A stretch of DNA of 64,000 nt, taken from positions 251,910,187 to 251,974,186 of the forward strand of contig OX422214.1 in assembly GCA_949130495.1 (NCBI GenBank). The letters are read 5' to 3'. The notes under the pieces are model-generated. The model searched no databases. It saw only the letters and a list, made by a program, of their open reading frames with translations, and had not been told where the DNA came from. This document shows, in pieces, positions 1-12,076 of this stretch. The DNA comes from Sambucus nigra (taxonomy: Eukaryota > Streptophyta > Magnoliopsida > Dipsacales > Adoxaceae). Each line of letters begins with the position of its first letter. Positions within the stretch are counted from its first letter, which is position 1. Made by a program: the position numbers and the translations under genes.

Positions 1-686
1 TTCAAGGACCTTATTTAAAATTACAATATTTTTTCCAAAAATGTGACATGTAGTTTCAATTCGTAAGATTTATAATTCTAGTGTTTATTTTGCAATTAAA
101 TAACTCTAGGAGTTATTTTATAATATTACATAATTTACTCAATATTTCAAGTTCAATACTTTAAACTAACTTTTTATGCATATTTATAATGTTTAAACCC
201 ACACCTATTTATATGTATCACATGTACAAAAATATGTCATTTTTGGTTTTAACATAAACATTCTTTGTAAATGTTAGCAACTTTTTCATGAAATTTCACA
301 TTTAATATCATGAATTTTTTGTCAAAAAAATCATTTTGATGGTTAAATCATTTCCTCACATGAAATAACAATTTGTGAGATAATTAACATGTATATAAAA
401 TTTATATACATATATTTAGCATGTTAAATAACATAAATGTATATACATCGTTTATTTATAAACATGCATAATGATTCATTCATAAAAATTACTTAATAAT
501 TCAAAGCCAAGTAGTTACCCAATTTACTCATACTAACGTAAATTCATCTACATAATTTCCTTAAACTAATTAAATAGTCCTTAAATTATTACTTATTGAC
601 ATTACTCAATGTATGCAAAATATTCAAATTTCCATGCCTTACGAATTTCACTCCTCATTACATTTACAAAATGTTGGATTATTACA
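1..686 (-). repeat. Partial 3' LTR of a Tekay/Del-like Gypsy element
   Basis: Read on the minus strand, an LTR begins at 686 with TGTAATAATCC and runs off the left edge of the window. The start was placed by the purine tract directly upstream of it. That layout (a GAATTT..GAAATT block, a purine tract, then TGTAA) is the usual 3' end of plant chromoviruses of the Tekay/Del group, and it recurs here at 23955-24007 and 57310-57350. The sequence is very AT-rich with no reading frame. Family assignment is by motif only. Confidence 0.55.
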
Positions 687-722
687 TTCTTCCCTCCTTA
701 CGAAATTTCATATTAGAAATTC
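687..722 (-). other. Polypurine tract and conserved pre-LTR block
   Basis: On the minus strand this reads as a GAATTT/GAAATT block followed by AAGGAGGGAAGAA directly before the LTR start. It would prime plus-strand DNA synthesis. The same arrangement precedes two other LTRs in this window. Confidence 0.55.
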
Positions 723-2190
723 TTATCCTTGAGCATTGATCAATCCTCTAGTCACCATTAAATCTTGATTCTGAGCATATATAACAATAATGCACACATA
801 ACTATCATAAGTTTTAGTACTTACATCTCATGGTATTAATTTTAATAGTCATTACTTCCTTGTACACATTTACAAGCACCTGTTTACTATTTTCCAACCT
901 AATTACCTAAACTATTTCTAATCTAACACTCGGAGATCAAAACTGAGCACGTATAAAGCTTATAAAGCAATTATACTCCCTTTCCTTGAGATCACCAATA
1001 ACACGTACATGCATAAAATTCATTTTTAATACCACATTTAGAACATTTCTCCCTTTTTCAATAAAATTTCTCTAGTCCTTTATGCCTAAGATATCTACAC
1101 AACTTAGCATTTCGTTTATTCTCAATTATTTCAATTAATATAAGAATATCCAAGACTATGGTCTAGTTTTATAATTGTTTTAAGGCCTTATTCTTAGGTT
1201 TCCACGACATACGATCCACTATTTGTGACACAGATAACCTTACCAAGACATGTTAACATATAATTGTACCATACACGATGTTTTATTCCTCAAGACTTAA
1301 CAAAGCAATCCTATAAGACTATACATAATGGAGTATTAAGTGCAGTTTAGGCAAGCTCTCACATTTAATGAAATCATTATTACCCATGAAACCAATCACG
1401 CTAGGATGCTCATTCAAACCGAAATGAATAATCGCATGGAATGTGCCATCAGTTACCGTGATGCATCAACCACACCACACCTAACCTACACCCGCGCTGA
1501 GTAAAAATCGTGTGGTACCCAGGTATCCACTAAGTAATAATACTCAATCGTTATAATCAGATAAAATGGCTAAAGAATATGAGATACCTCCAAAAATTCA
1601 TTTTCAAAATTTGAGATATTTATGTACATAAACAACGTACATTATCTTGATTGTTGTGGGCCTAATGCAACACGTAACTAGAGATATCGATGAGTTTTCT
1701 TACTATGAATTTATGTATTCCTTGTTTGTCCACGTACCTTGTCCTAAAATGTCACTCCATAACGAGTTTGAACAATGAATCCATCAAACTTATGCAATGA
1801 CTGCAAGTATATTATCATTATGGATACCACAACAATTAAACACGATATCCCATAAATAACCTCTGCAACATCTACGACTTTTCTTAGATGCCGCACACAA
1901 AGCTTTTACTTAACCATTTCAATGCACCTTGACTTAAACCACAAGGGTAAAGCCAACTAAACACATCTATATCACCATTGGCCTTAGGACACGAGTGACC
2001 GATGTCCAAGAACGTTGAGTTATCAAGCTTATAGTGTGTCCACCCTACTATAGGTGTCGTTGCCACAATTAAAACTGTCGTATAGTTTGTATTATTTTCG
2101 AGGCAATATTTCTTCACGTGAGTTATATGTTAATTATTTCGACCAACGAATACTCGTTTATTAAGATCACGATAGTATAACGACATCTAC
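723..2190 (-). mobile_element. Decayed internal region of the Tekay-like element
   Basis: This follows the polypurine tract and so should be the 3' internal region of the same minus-strand Gypsy element. I see no integrase, chromodomain or other recognisable coding remnant. The one open frame (1884-2117, minus, 77 codons) resembles nothing I know and is probably chance. The right limit is set by the CACTA-like sequence that begins near 2190. Confidence 0.35.
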
Positions 2191-2402
2191 CCCTTATGAA
2201 AAGAAAATTTGGTTTTAGTAACGTATTTTTTAGCAAGGAAGAAATTTTCGTTGCTAAAATTGTATTTTTAGCAAGGAAAATGGAAAACACGTTTCTAAAA
2301 ATATAATCTTGTTATAAACATTTTGCAAGGGAATATTTCCTCGCAGAAGGTAACTTTTAGCAAAGAAAGTTTGGAATTCTTGCTAAAAAATGGCAGTAAA
2401 AT
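2190..2402 (+). mobile_element. CACTA-like terminal/subterminal fragment
   Basis: A run of diverged copies of TTTTAGCAAGGAA appears in both orientations (near 2230, 2250, 2267, 2355 and 2382), after a GAAAAGAAAATTTGG sequence close to the usual ACAAGAAAATTTGG terminus. Dense direct and inverted subterminal repeats of the 'TTTAGCAACGG' kind are typical of plant CACTA (En/Spm) elements. No transposase and no partner end is seen. Confidence 0.45.
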
Positions 2403-3193
2403 TTCCCTCTCTTTTTTTAGTATTCATAACATTTTCTACAACTTTTTTATTATCTTCCATGAAAAAAATAGCACATACATTAATTAAAATTTAAACTCTA
2501 ACTATCAAACGTTTTAGGGTTATTTCAACCTCTCTCTCATTAGCTCAAACGACTTATTTCCTCTCCTTCTCGCTCAATCCGTCGGCCCTTTCGAACAAGT
2601 TTCTGTCGACCTTCCTCTTCGGACAAGCTTCCACCAGTACTTCCTTCTTTCTATTTTTTAGTAATTCCTTCTTTTTATTTTCCTCGCTTAATACATTTTT
2701 ATTTGTCTCCGATATGTATCCCATCGATACTTCCATATGGAAGTATGTTTTTTTACGGCTTCCGTGTTGATAGATGTTTATGGCTTCATTTGATATTTAG
2801 GACCATCTCTATTGATTTGATGTTTCAGACCATCTGTTTTGATAGATGCAAACCATATATGAATTTGATGTTTTCATGTGGAAGTTTTTTTATGGATTTC
2901 TTGAGATCTGATATATCCAAAATTATTTGTACGAGCCTTTAGATGGTTAGATTTGCTTGGTATACTGAGTAATATAATTAGTAATTTTCATCAGCAAAAT
3001 CTGTGGGTAGAATTTGATTTGACCGCTAGGAGAATGGGATTTTGTAAAGACTATTGGGTAGAATTTGATTTAGTCAATAGGGGAGTGACTTAAAATAATA
3101 ATTTTCCACTTTTTTCCTGTTATCACTATGAAGACTATTATATCATTATCTCACTTTTTGTCTTCATATAATGCAACTTTTAACTTTAAATGA

Positions 3194-3194
<1 letters not shown>
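2403..3194. other. No gene recognised
   Basis: AT-rich sequence with short open frames only. A pyrimidine-rich stretch at 2525-2690 could be leader sequence of the CACTA-like element. Nothing here is supported as coding. Confidence 0.5.

Positions 3195-3243
<49 letters not shown>
3195..3243. repeat. (TA)n microsatellite
   Basis: An uninterrupted run of about 24 TA dinucleotides, directly left of a hAT-like terminus. Confidence 0.95.
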
Positions 3244-3248
<5 letters not shown>

Positions 3249-3249
3249 T

Positions 3250-3318
3250 GCCGATAAAAAATATTTTTAAATATTTATATACGGCCCCCTTAACAATAAA
3301 TCCTGGTTTCGTCCCTGA
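3250..3318 (-). mobile_element. hAT-like element terminus
   Basis: On the minus strand the end reads CAGGGACGAAACCAGGATTT, close to the CAGGGGCGGA(G/T)CCAGGATTT terminal repeat common in plant hAT elements with TTF-type transposases. The following GGGGGCC block also fits. The partner end and target duplication were not found, so this is a fragment. Confidence 0.4.
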
Positions 3319-3989
3319 CTACTAATGCGTATTGGAAATAATAATACAATTGACATTTTTTTCATTTATCGATATTGAGAGATAAATAAATGAGCATGAG
3401 AGATTGAGGATAAGTCGGGAGATTTAAAGAAGGGAAAAAAATTCATTCACTGAGATGTAATTGGAATTAGGGGTTTTAAATTTTGGCGAGATATAGGGAA
3501 TTTGTGTGTTGAAGTCTTTAGTTCAAAAGAAATAAAGGAACGAGATATGTAATTGAAATTAGGGATTTGAAATTTCGGGCATAACTAAGCGTGTTTCTAT
3601 ATTCGGTTTGGTCTGGGTAATCGATATATTTTTAAGGGTAAGACTATGCACATTAATTCTTTTAAAACCATGCACTTTAATTCTTTTACGCTTTTTACGT
3701 AATGATAATAACATTAGTAGTCACAGTGCTAAATACATAAGTAGCCTTTTGGTAAAAACCCATTCTTTCCATCACACTTTAAATTATTTTTAGGTTTGGT
3801 GTTTTGATGTGCTATTTTATTCCAATCTTTGCTTTAGGATATTTACTATTTAGTCCTATTACTCATGCTGCTATGATATTGTGTTATTTGTCTTAATAAT
3901 GATTAATTATGACAATCATAAATTATTTTTCCATACAATTAACAAAACAAGTAATGATGTGTTGGTGAGAAATACCAGGAAGATAAAGA
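3319..3989. other. Spacer with two short direct duplications
   Basis: No gene is recognised. Two imperfect direct repeats occur. One is about 37 bp and begins at about 3451 and 3542. The other is about 22 bp (GCACATTAATTCTTTT type) and is repeated in tandem at 3648-3690. The left junction of the LINE ORF2 remnant lies near 3990. Confidence 0.5.
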
Positions 3990-4846
3990 TGGAAATAGTA
4001 TTGAAGTTCGCAAAAAGAATCCAGGGGTGCTGAATAGAAGTAGATAAATGATGTAAGTCAAGCCATACCTCAGTTTGTTCTAGTGGTTGCGGTGTCAGGT
4101 ATATAGCCATGAACTCCGAAGGACCTGCTTTAGGGTCATGCTCTACCAGAAGGTGAATAAATCGGGGTGAGATTTCAAGTTCTTGTGTTATAATGGGTCC
4201 ATCCATCCAAAGAATCCAAATACCCCCTCACTGTCTCAATGCAGGTGACATAATATTATTTTGAAAGGGTAGATGACCTATCTCATCGAGAGACCTTCGC
4301 GCATCCATTTATCTATCCAAAATAACCAAAAGATGAGGACGATGATGAATGGCAAAATTCATGAGTTTTGGGTAGAAATTTGGGCAACCCGCTCCCCTAG
4401 CATTCCGCAGGAGGATTCATATTAGATGTATAGGTGTGTGTGGCCTCCTCAGGCTCATTTTCTATACGATGTACACAAATTTATTTGGTTGAAGAGGGTT
4501 CATCATGAGCTGGGCTTCATTTGGGATTTGGTCAACATCAAAGGTGTATATTGACTCCAGTTCCTACTGATTCTTGTCTCGATGTTATGCGACTTCTAAA
4601 TGAATGCGGTGTCTTTGATGTTGATAACGAAAGATGTGCAACATTATGCAAAATAACTGGATTAAAAGATTTTTTGGACCGCGTTGAATAACTCTATTAT
4701 TGCCGAGGTTTGTCCTTAGCTCTATTTGTGGTTGCGTTCCGCTTCTAGTTGCGTTTAAGTGTGGAGGTCAAAGGCGGGGAAGATAGTTTTTGGGTCAAAA
4801 ACTCAAATGTGGTAGGAATTCTAGGTTCGAATAATGTGGTGGCATT
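3990..4846 (-). pseudogene. LINE (L1) ORF2 endonuclease-domain remnant
   Basis: Frames on the minus strand from about 4405 to 3990 resemble the N-terminal apurinic/apyrimidinic-like endonuclease of plant L1 ORF2, which nicks target DNA for reverse transcription. An NxRGAG start motif lies near 4400. Further down, the PWILFANFNTI stretch (about 4050-4010) matches the family's PWIL.GDFN motif, with the Gly-Asp pair changed to Ala-Asn, so the active site is damaged. In-frame stops are present, for example near 4305. Homology ends at about 3990, so the reverse transcriptase is missing. 4407-4846 would be the ORF1 tail and the ORF1-ORF2 spacer. The matching ORF1 lies at 9640-11260, across the Copia insertion. 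Confidence 0.65.
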
Positions 4847-5188
4847 TGTTGGGGTTGGAAATATAATTATGCGAAATTTTAATAAGTATGAAGACAAATG
4901 AAGAAGATGTAGGACAAATTTCATATGTATTTTTTTTCACATGTATACAAACTAATATGAAAGCTTACTTATACAGGGGATAGAACACTTGGTGGGATTT
5001 TCCACTAAGACCACTAAGACATAAGATATAACATGATGAAATTTTCCACTATACCACTAAGATGGTGGATTTCTCCACTACCCCACTAAGACCACTAAGG
5101 CATGGTGGATATCTCCTTAGTTGAGAGATGATGGTGCCTCCACTTACACATGAATTATTCATGCACTAATTGCACATTACTTTTGACA
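4847..5188 (-). repeat. Copia 3' LTR (342 bp)
   Basis: The direct-repeat partner of 9341-9639. It shares long identical blocks at both ends but is 43 bp longer, mainly because a CCACTAAGA-type subrepeat in the middle has more copies here. Confidence 0.95.
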
Positions 5189-5199
5189 CCCCTTCTTAA
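5189..5199 (-). other. Polypurine tract of the Copia element
   Basis: On the minus strand TTAAGAAGGGG directly precedes the 3' LTR. The polyprotein stop codon (5196-5198) overlaps it. Confidence 0.8.
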
Positions 5200-8100
5200 T
5201 TTGCAATTTTTGTGAACTTTTTGAATTGCTCCAATTTTTCGGAATAGACTGGTTTCGTGAAGCTATCTGCCAATTGCTCGTTGGTGTTGAGAAAAGTCAT
5301 TTGAATTTATTCTTTGTTAACCAAACTTCTGATAAAATGATGACGGAGTTCAATGTGTTTCGTTCTAGCATGAAAAACTGGATTTTTTGTCATGGCAATA
5401 GCAGACATGTTATCACAGTATATAATTATGGGCTTCTTTTGTTCTTATTTGAGATCCGCAAAAATTCTTCTTAACTAGACTGCTTCACAAGCTGCATTAG
5501 TAGCTGCAATATACTCCGCTTGCACCGAAGAGAGGGCCACAGTTTTTTGCTTTTTGGAGGACCAAGCAATTGGTTTTGTGCCCATGCAAAATAAATAACC
5601 CGATGTGATTTTTCTATCATCAATGGATATTGTCCAATCACTGTCAGTATATCCAACGAGATTGCAATTAATTTCTTTGACATATTTAATTCCAAAAGTT
5701 TTCGAACCTTGTAAATACTGTAGTATTCGCTTTGCTGCAGAATAATGAACTAGGCTTGGCTCATTCATGAATCGGGAGATCATGCTGACAGGATGAACAA
5801 TGTCGGGCCTTGTGTTGGTGAGATACATCAATGAGCCGACTAGGCTGCAGTAAAGTGATGCTTCGACTTTCTATGCACCATCTTTTTGTTGGAGCTTTTC
5901 ATTCACCGCCATTGGAGTTGTTACTGGCTTGCACTTTGACATGTTGAATTTTTTTAACAAATCTTCATTGTATTTTTCTTGTGAAATAAATATTTTTCCT
6001 TTTGACTGTCGCACTTGGGTGCCAAGAAAATATTTCATGAGACCCAGATCTGTCATCTCATATTCATTCAACATGGCCTTTTTAAATTCTTCCATCATTA
6101 TTGGATTAGTACCAGTGTATATCAAATCATCAACATAAAGGCAGACAATAATGAAATCACTTGTACTTCTCGTTTTGACATATAAGGATGGTTCATTTGG
6201 GCTTCTTTGAAAGGCATTTTGTAAGAAGTACTTGTCAATTTTTCTATTCCACGCTCGTGGTGCTTGCTTTAGGCCATACAGTGCTTTTTTCAGTTGGTAC
6301 ACCTTATATTCTTTTCCTTCCACTACGTATCCTTGAGGTTGCTCCACGTAGACTTCTTCTTCAAGTTCACCATTTAGAAAATCTGATTTTACATCTAGCT
6401 GAAAGACTTGCAATTCTTATTGTGTTGCTAATGCCAAAACTGTGCGAATTGTTTCCAAGCGAGCAACTCGTGCAAAGGTTTCATTAAAGTCTATTCTAGG
6501 CTGTTGTGAATAGCCTTTTGCTACAAGACGGGCTTCGGGCTTATGAACTGAGCCATCTTCATTGAACTTTGTTTTGTAGATCCACTTTAGTCCAATAACA
6601 TCTTTTTGTTTAGGTTGATCCACAAGTTCCCAAGTATGATTTTTCTCGATCGTTTCAATTTCTTCATTCATTGCTTTTTGCCAAACTTGGTTTTTAACCA
6701 CTTCTTCAAATTTCTGTGGCTCACAAGATAAAAATGCAACGTTACATGAATCGTAAACATCTCTTGATGAGCGTACCTTTCGAAATGATGACTCGAAATC
6801 TGAACCACTTTCTGGATCAGTGCCATCAAAAGTATTTTGACTTGATGGTGGTGAGTCTGGACTTTGCGGTGAAGTTGGGTCGGCTAGTTCTTCTTCTGAA
6901 TTAGCATCAAAAGATTTTGCCTCTTGTGACATTTGATTTTCCCATTCCCAGCCTTTCATTTCATCAAATTGGACGTCTCTTGAAATCACCAACTGGTTGG
7001 ATTTTGGATCGAAAAGTCAGTAGGCTTTTGATTATTCACTGTAACCGATGAAGATATATTTCTCTCCATTTATATCAAAATTTTCCCTTTTTTGCGAGGG
7101 AATGAGAGAATAGGCGATGCATCCAAAATTTTTGAAGAAGTTAACATCTGGTTTGCGCCTGTGCCAAGCTTCATAAGGAGTTTTGTTGAGAACTGCTTTT
7201 GTTGGAGAATGATTGAGGATGTAGACCGCGGTGTTGACTGCTTCTGCCCAGAAACTGTTAGGGAGCCCTTTTGCTTTCAACATGCTTCGTGCCATCTCAA
7301 CAATGGTACGATTTTTTCGTTCCGCTACACCATTTTGCTGAGGAGTATAGCGAACTGTCAGTTGTCGTTTAATCCCTTCATTTTTGCAATGATCCATGAA
7401 TTCTTTTGATATGAATTCTCCACCACGATCAATTCGGAAAGTCTTTAATGGGTAGCAACTTTGCCTTTACGCCATTTGTTTGAACACCAGGAAGGTTGAG
7501 AAAGCTTCTGACTTTTTCTCAAGGAAGTAAACCCACATCATCTTGCTAAAATCATCAACAAAGAGAAGAAAATATTTTTTGTTTTGGAATGATGGAGTTC
7601 GTGTAGGTCCACATATATCTGCATGTACCAGTTCAAGAGGATCTTTTGCTCTCCAAGCAGTTTTAAGGAATGGTAGTCTATGCATTTTACCATATATATA
7701 CCCTTCACAAATTTTATCTTCTTCTTCAATATTGGGGAGGCCGAAGACCATATTTTTTTGTTTTAACAATTTCAGTCCTTTGTAATTCAAGTGTCCATAT
7801 CTCAAATGCCGTAGTAGCGAGTCATCAATTTTTTTCGATTTTAAGACAATCTTTTCATCAATTGGCATGACAAAGGGAAAAACTCTATTTGGTGCCATTT
7901 TTACTTTCATCATGGGTGTTTTATTATGGTCACTGATTTTGCATTTGCCCCTCTCAAAATTTACTGAGTACCCATTTTGAATTAATTGACCGACACTAAA
8001 TAAATTTTGAGTCAAAGCAGGAACATATAAAACATCATGAATGAATTTAGTGTTACCTTCCCTTGTATGAACAACTACAATTCCTTTTCCTTCAATGGGT

Positions 8101-9263
8101 TGTAGCTTTCCATCTCCCAATTTTACTTGAGAAGAAATATGATCTTCCAATTTGACAAAATGCTTTCGGCTCCCGGTCATGTGATTACTGCACCCGCTAT
8201 CCAAGTACCACGTGTTCGGTGAGTCATGTTGTGAAATCATGCATGAATAGAACAATTGTTTAGTAGTACTTTCTTCAGAAAAATTTGCTTCCTTTTTATC
8301 ATCATTTTGTTGAAACCAGCAATCTCTTTGTGAGTGGTTTGGAATTTTGCATCTTGTACACTTATATTTGCAATCTCAGGATTCATGTCCAGATTTATGG
8401 CAAACAAAGCATGAACCATAACCAGATTTGAAATTACCGCCATTATTTCGAGTGATGACAGTATTTCTTCCTCTTCCTCGACCACGATTTGCGAAATTTT
8501 GGCGTCCTCTTCCTCGTTGTCCTCTTCCTTGTTGCCCGTGCATAAATGAGTTATTGCCTTGATATTCTGAGGTCCTTCTTTCTGATATGTTGAGTTTTGA
8601 TTGAAAAGCTTACTCAACATTAGAACCTGAAAATCTGGTTATTCTTTTCTCATGGGCTTCAAGTGAACCCATCAACTCAACAAGGCTGAGTGTTGATAAA
8701 TTTTTTGATTCTTGAATTGCAGCAACAACATGATCATATTTTTCAGGCAAGCTTCTTAAAAAAATTTCAACAATTTTTTTGTCTTCAATTTTATCTCCAT
8801 AACTTCTTATTTGATTCTTAATTTCTGCAACTCGTGAAGAGAATGCTTTGATATTTTCTTTTTCCTTCATTGCCAGATTGTCGAACTCTCGCTAGAGAGA
8901 TTGGAGTTTAATGGAAATAACTTTTTCTGACCCTTGAAACTCAATTTTTAAAAGTTTCCAAGCGTCCTTTGAATTTTTTGCACCCAAGATTCTAGGAAAA
9001 ATAGATTTGCTTACCCCCTGCTGAATAAACAACAGTGCTTTTGCATCCTTCCTCTTGTTTTCTTTGTACTTCTTTTGCTTTGCTTGTGTCCATGTTGCAA
9101 TTTCTTCAAGATTTTGTGCCGGATTAAAACCTTCCTCTATTATTTCCCACAAATCTTGAGAAATAAAGAGGGTCTTCATTTGAATATTCCAGTAGTCATT
9201 ACTTCCTCCCTCAAATATAGGTATAGGACTAGTTGAAAAATTGAAATTTGAGGATGAAGCCAT
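5196..9263 (-). pseudogene. Copia gag-pol polyprotein, 11 in-frame stops
   Basis: One continuous frame of 1355 codons runs from ATG at 9263-9261 to TAA at 5198-5196, so I see no net frameshift. In order it holds: Gag (9263-8380) with an RG-rich region and a CCHC knuckle at 8411-8370; the aspartic protease motif DSG at 8201-8193; the integrase zinc region near 7815-7690, with one Cys changed to Tyr; integrase catalytic acidic residues at 7617, about 7428 and about 7320; reverse transcriptase with YVDD near 6140; and RNase H with TDSDW near 5640 and a CDN motif near 5413. The breaks are stop codons beginning (lower coordinate) at 8892, 8610, 8376, 7467, 7032, 7017, 6417, 5871, 5475, 5445 and 5307. 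It cannot make a full protein. The length is normal for the family. Confidence 0.93.
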
Positions 9264-9318
9264 GGATGAGATTTTTAGAATGAATTAAAATTTTTGAGGA
9301 GTTAAGACAAGAGTGATG

Positions 9319-9334
9319 GGTGGCTCTGATACCA
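9319..9334 (-). other. Primer binding site, tRNA-iMet
   Basis: On the minus strand, six bases after the 5' LTR, the sequence TGGTATCAGAGCCACC complements the 3' end of plant initiator methionine tRNA. Confidence 0.9.
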
Positions 9335-9340
9335 AAAATA

Positions 9341-9639
9341 TGTTGGAGTTAGAAATATAACTATGCGAAATTTTAATAAGTATGAAGACAAATGAAGAAG
9401 ATGTAGGACAAATTGCATATGTATTTTTTCACATGTATACAAACTAATATGAAAGCTTGCTTATATAGGGGATAGAACACTTGGTGGGATTTTTCACTTA
9501 GAACACTAAGACATAAGATATAAGATAGTGGATTTCTCCACTACTACTAAGACATGGTGGATATCTCTTTAATTGAGAGATACGGTGCTTCTACTTAAAC
9601 ATGAATTATTCATGCACTAATTGCACATTACTTTTGACA
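9341..9639 (-). repeat. Copia 5' LTR (299 bp)
   Basis: The direct-repeat partner of 4847-5188, with the same TG...CA ends. It is shorter in the CCACTAAGA-type subrepeat. The primer site follows immediately on the minus strand. Confidence 0.95.
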
Positions 9640-11260
9640 GCGTTGTCCCTAGCCTCGGAGATGGATGTTGGAATAGTTCAGAAGTGGGTGAGTCCGGTGG
9701 GCTATGGCTGATGGTCGAAATATCTGGGGTCGAGCTCAGGTGGTCCATGGCGTTCGTAGTGTCGTTGAGCTTCAGTTAAACTATCACCCGCCGTTAGTGT
9801 CGTTTGTAATAAAGGCGGTAATTCCTTTATACTATACGTGCATGGCCCAACAATTTACTACGACTCATATTGAAAATCCATGTTGCTGCCATGTGTGGCT
9901 CCAATTGGACCCGTGTATGAGTCTACCCTGTCAGCTAGGGCGCTCACAAAATCCGTCTGAGATTTCTCAAATTGTTCCTGTTTGTTTTTTCTGTCCGTCG
10001 ACTTAGTTGCACGGAGGTTTATACCTAGTGGCAAAGGATTACTATCGGAGGAGTTTGAGTTCAACACAGAATCACGTGACTGTACTACCTTTGTCGCTCC
10101 AGACATGTTGCCATGCAATACAACGAAATGATTGTCTCCTCTCTCCTCTGTGTTAACAAACATTCTGCCATTATTTTTAAAAACTCCATTGGCATGCATC
10201 GTTCTCCTTTGTGGAGATCGGCATGACACCACATGCCATATATGCTCATTCCTTTTTTTTTCGGACCCATGTTCCTTTTTAACTGTATTTGAAATAGAAT
10301 TTTTTCAACACATTCCTCTATCATACCCCACAATGCCACACACAAAACCTACATCAGTTTTAACTCATACATAATATTTCATAAAATGTGTCCAATTTTA
10401 ATTTTTTTTACAGCAAAGTGTTTTCAATATTGAATTCCACATAAATCCGGGCATACCCAACACATCCCAAGGATTCAGTATGTAAGTCTATTTTTAAAGG
10501 CTTCCCCAGAGATAATGCAATACGTTGAAGAATACCCCGGTCATAGTATTCAACTAGAAGTCCATGAATTTGGATCCATAAATTCATATTTTTAATATTC
10601 GCTATGGATAGCCAAATGTTGTCCCTCCACCTTTGCTCGAAGAGAAAATGGTCCTCTAAAAACCATGGCCCTCTAGCAATAACTAACAGGTAATCTTCCG
10701 GCGAAGAAAAATTGACAAAATCAAAATTATTACCTAAATCTGTAATGAAAATGCCTTTTCTTAGTTTCCAAAGATGCGACAAACGTAGAGTACGCCTTTG
10801 AAATGAATGGAACTTTCCTGATAATTTTATGATTAATGCCTTCTTCCAATTTTGTCGGACTTTCATCAAGTAACTCATGCCTTCATATCTCCACAACTGG
10901 TGTATTTAGCAGTACATCTTCACCTTCTCCAACTTCATCTTCTGAGTCATAATCTTCTTGATTTATTTCCATCTCCCAGGATGGGAAGAGCGTGTGTATT
11001 GGTTGCTCATATGTTCTCACATGACTATTTGGTATATCACCCGTATTTCTTTGAATTGATACCCTGTGTTTTCTAAGAACCTTATCTCGATATGAGATCA
11101 TCCTTTCGGTTCTCACTTCAACTGCCTTCAAATGATCTCCAACCTTTCCATTTTCCATCTCTTTTTTCAACCTGGAAGAATTCACTATAAGGTTTGGTGG
11201 TCTTGAGGGAGGGAGGCTAGAGAGGAGAGAGAGTTCTTGGGAGGTTTCTCTAAGCTCCAT
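9640..11260 (-). pseudogene. LINE (L1) ORF1, DUF4283 and zinc knuckle, frameshifted
   Basis: Plant L1 ORF1 is an RNA-binding Gag-like protein. Here it starts at ATG 11260-11258 and has an acidic, low-complexity N-terminal part (to 10883). A shift of frame leads into a DUF4283-like domain (about 10896-10408), recognisable by its WKKALIIKL start, GPWFLEDH centre and the W-x-I-HGLLVEYYD and GKPLKID stretches. A second shift leads to a damaged CCHC knuckle near 10340-10310, where the His position is Tyr. A long tail follows to 9858. The remaining bases to 9640 carry the ORF1 end, and the element resumes at 4846 after the Copia insertion. The 5' untranslated end is not defined. Confidence 0.75.
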
Positions 11261-12076
11261 AAGATTTTATCTGCTCCAAAGTGACTTAACTGTAGTTACT
11301 CTTCTTATATATCCCAATTGCAAAAATAAAGTAAGATAAAGGAAAAACAAATGGCATGACTATAAATATTTTAGGGGTTTTTGGACATGATTGTCTTCAG
11401 TTTACGTACGTTCTATATATCTTCAATCGGATTCATGTAATAATGTTGATTTTTTCGATATGATGTGCTCACTTCTTTCCGACAAAGACGACCAATGTTC
11501 GAATCTCCTCATATATGGTATCCTGTGTTTGAAAATTCATTTGCAAACATGAGGTACTGCGTTATGTGAAGTCATGTATTTGTAAAGACAGATTTTATTT
11601 CAATCCCTTAATTTAATGTCGTTTGATAAAATACTTAATTCACGTGCAACAAAGATTAATTTCACTATATTGAAATAACATAAAAGGGATTACAAATATG
11701 TCTCTCACAAAATTCTCACAAATTCACTCTCGAATTATTCCAAATATTCAAATTCAACTCCATATTTGACTTGTAAAAAAAGTATCCAAATTTTCCCACA
11801 AGGGGTGCAACCTAAATATTCTAAACTCTCATACATTTTTTCTCACTCATTACAAAACCCACACTTGGATTTATTTAAATAAGGAGCAAATACCAAGAGG
11901 AAAAATTGAGTAAACCTGAATACACATGCTTATTAGTATATTACCCCCACTTGGAGTGTAATTCTTCAAAACAAAGTACCATCCCTTACATTTTTTGAAT
12001 AAGGTTTTCTTACAACCTTATCCAAAAAAATTAACAAACTTTATCCTCTACCCACATGAGAGATGAAAATTCAAAA
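11261..12076. other. LINE leader or flank, no gene
   Basis: AT-rich sequence with no supported coding frame. The first part may be the LINE 5' leader, which would end somewhere before about 11600. A GTTCGAATC sequence near 11493 resembles a tRNA B box, but no convincing A box or tRNA fold accompanies it. Confidence 0.4.

Larger units (their letters stand above)
4847..9639 (-). mobile_element. Copia LTR retrotransposon, both LTRs present
   Basis: A complete but inactive Ty1/copia element. It has two LTRs starting TGTTGG and ending TTGACA, a tRNA-iMet primer site next to the right LTR, a purine tract next to the left LTR, and gag, protease, integrase, reverse transcriptase and RNase H in that (copia) order. 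The flanks are GCATT at 4842-4846 and GCGTT at 9640-9644, a 5-bp target duplication with one transition. The element is inserted in a LINE of the same orientation. Resemblance to Tnt1/Tork-type polyproteins is by motif only. Confidence 0.95.

Noticed and set aside
1884..2117. 77-codon minus-strand frame as a gene
   Set aside because: No similarity recognised; it sits in decayed Gypsy sequence and has no start or stop context of note.
6188..6487. Plus-strand frames inside the Copia element
   Set aside because: Antisense shadows of reverse transcriptase.
11470..11520. tRNA-like B box (GTTCGAATC), possible SINE or tRNA
   Set aside because: No A box at the right distance, no cloverleaf and no 3' tail or target duplication seen.
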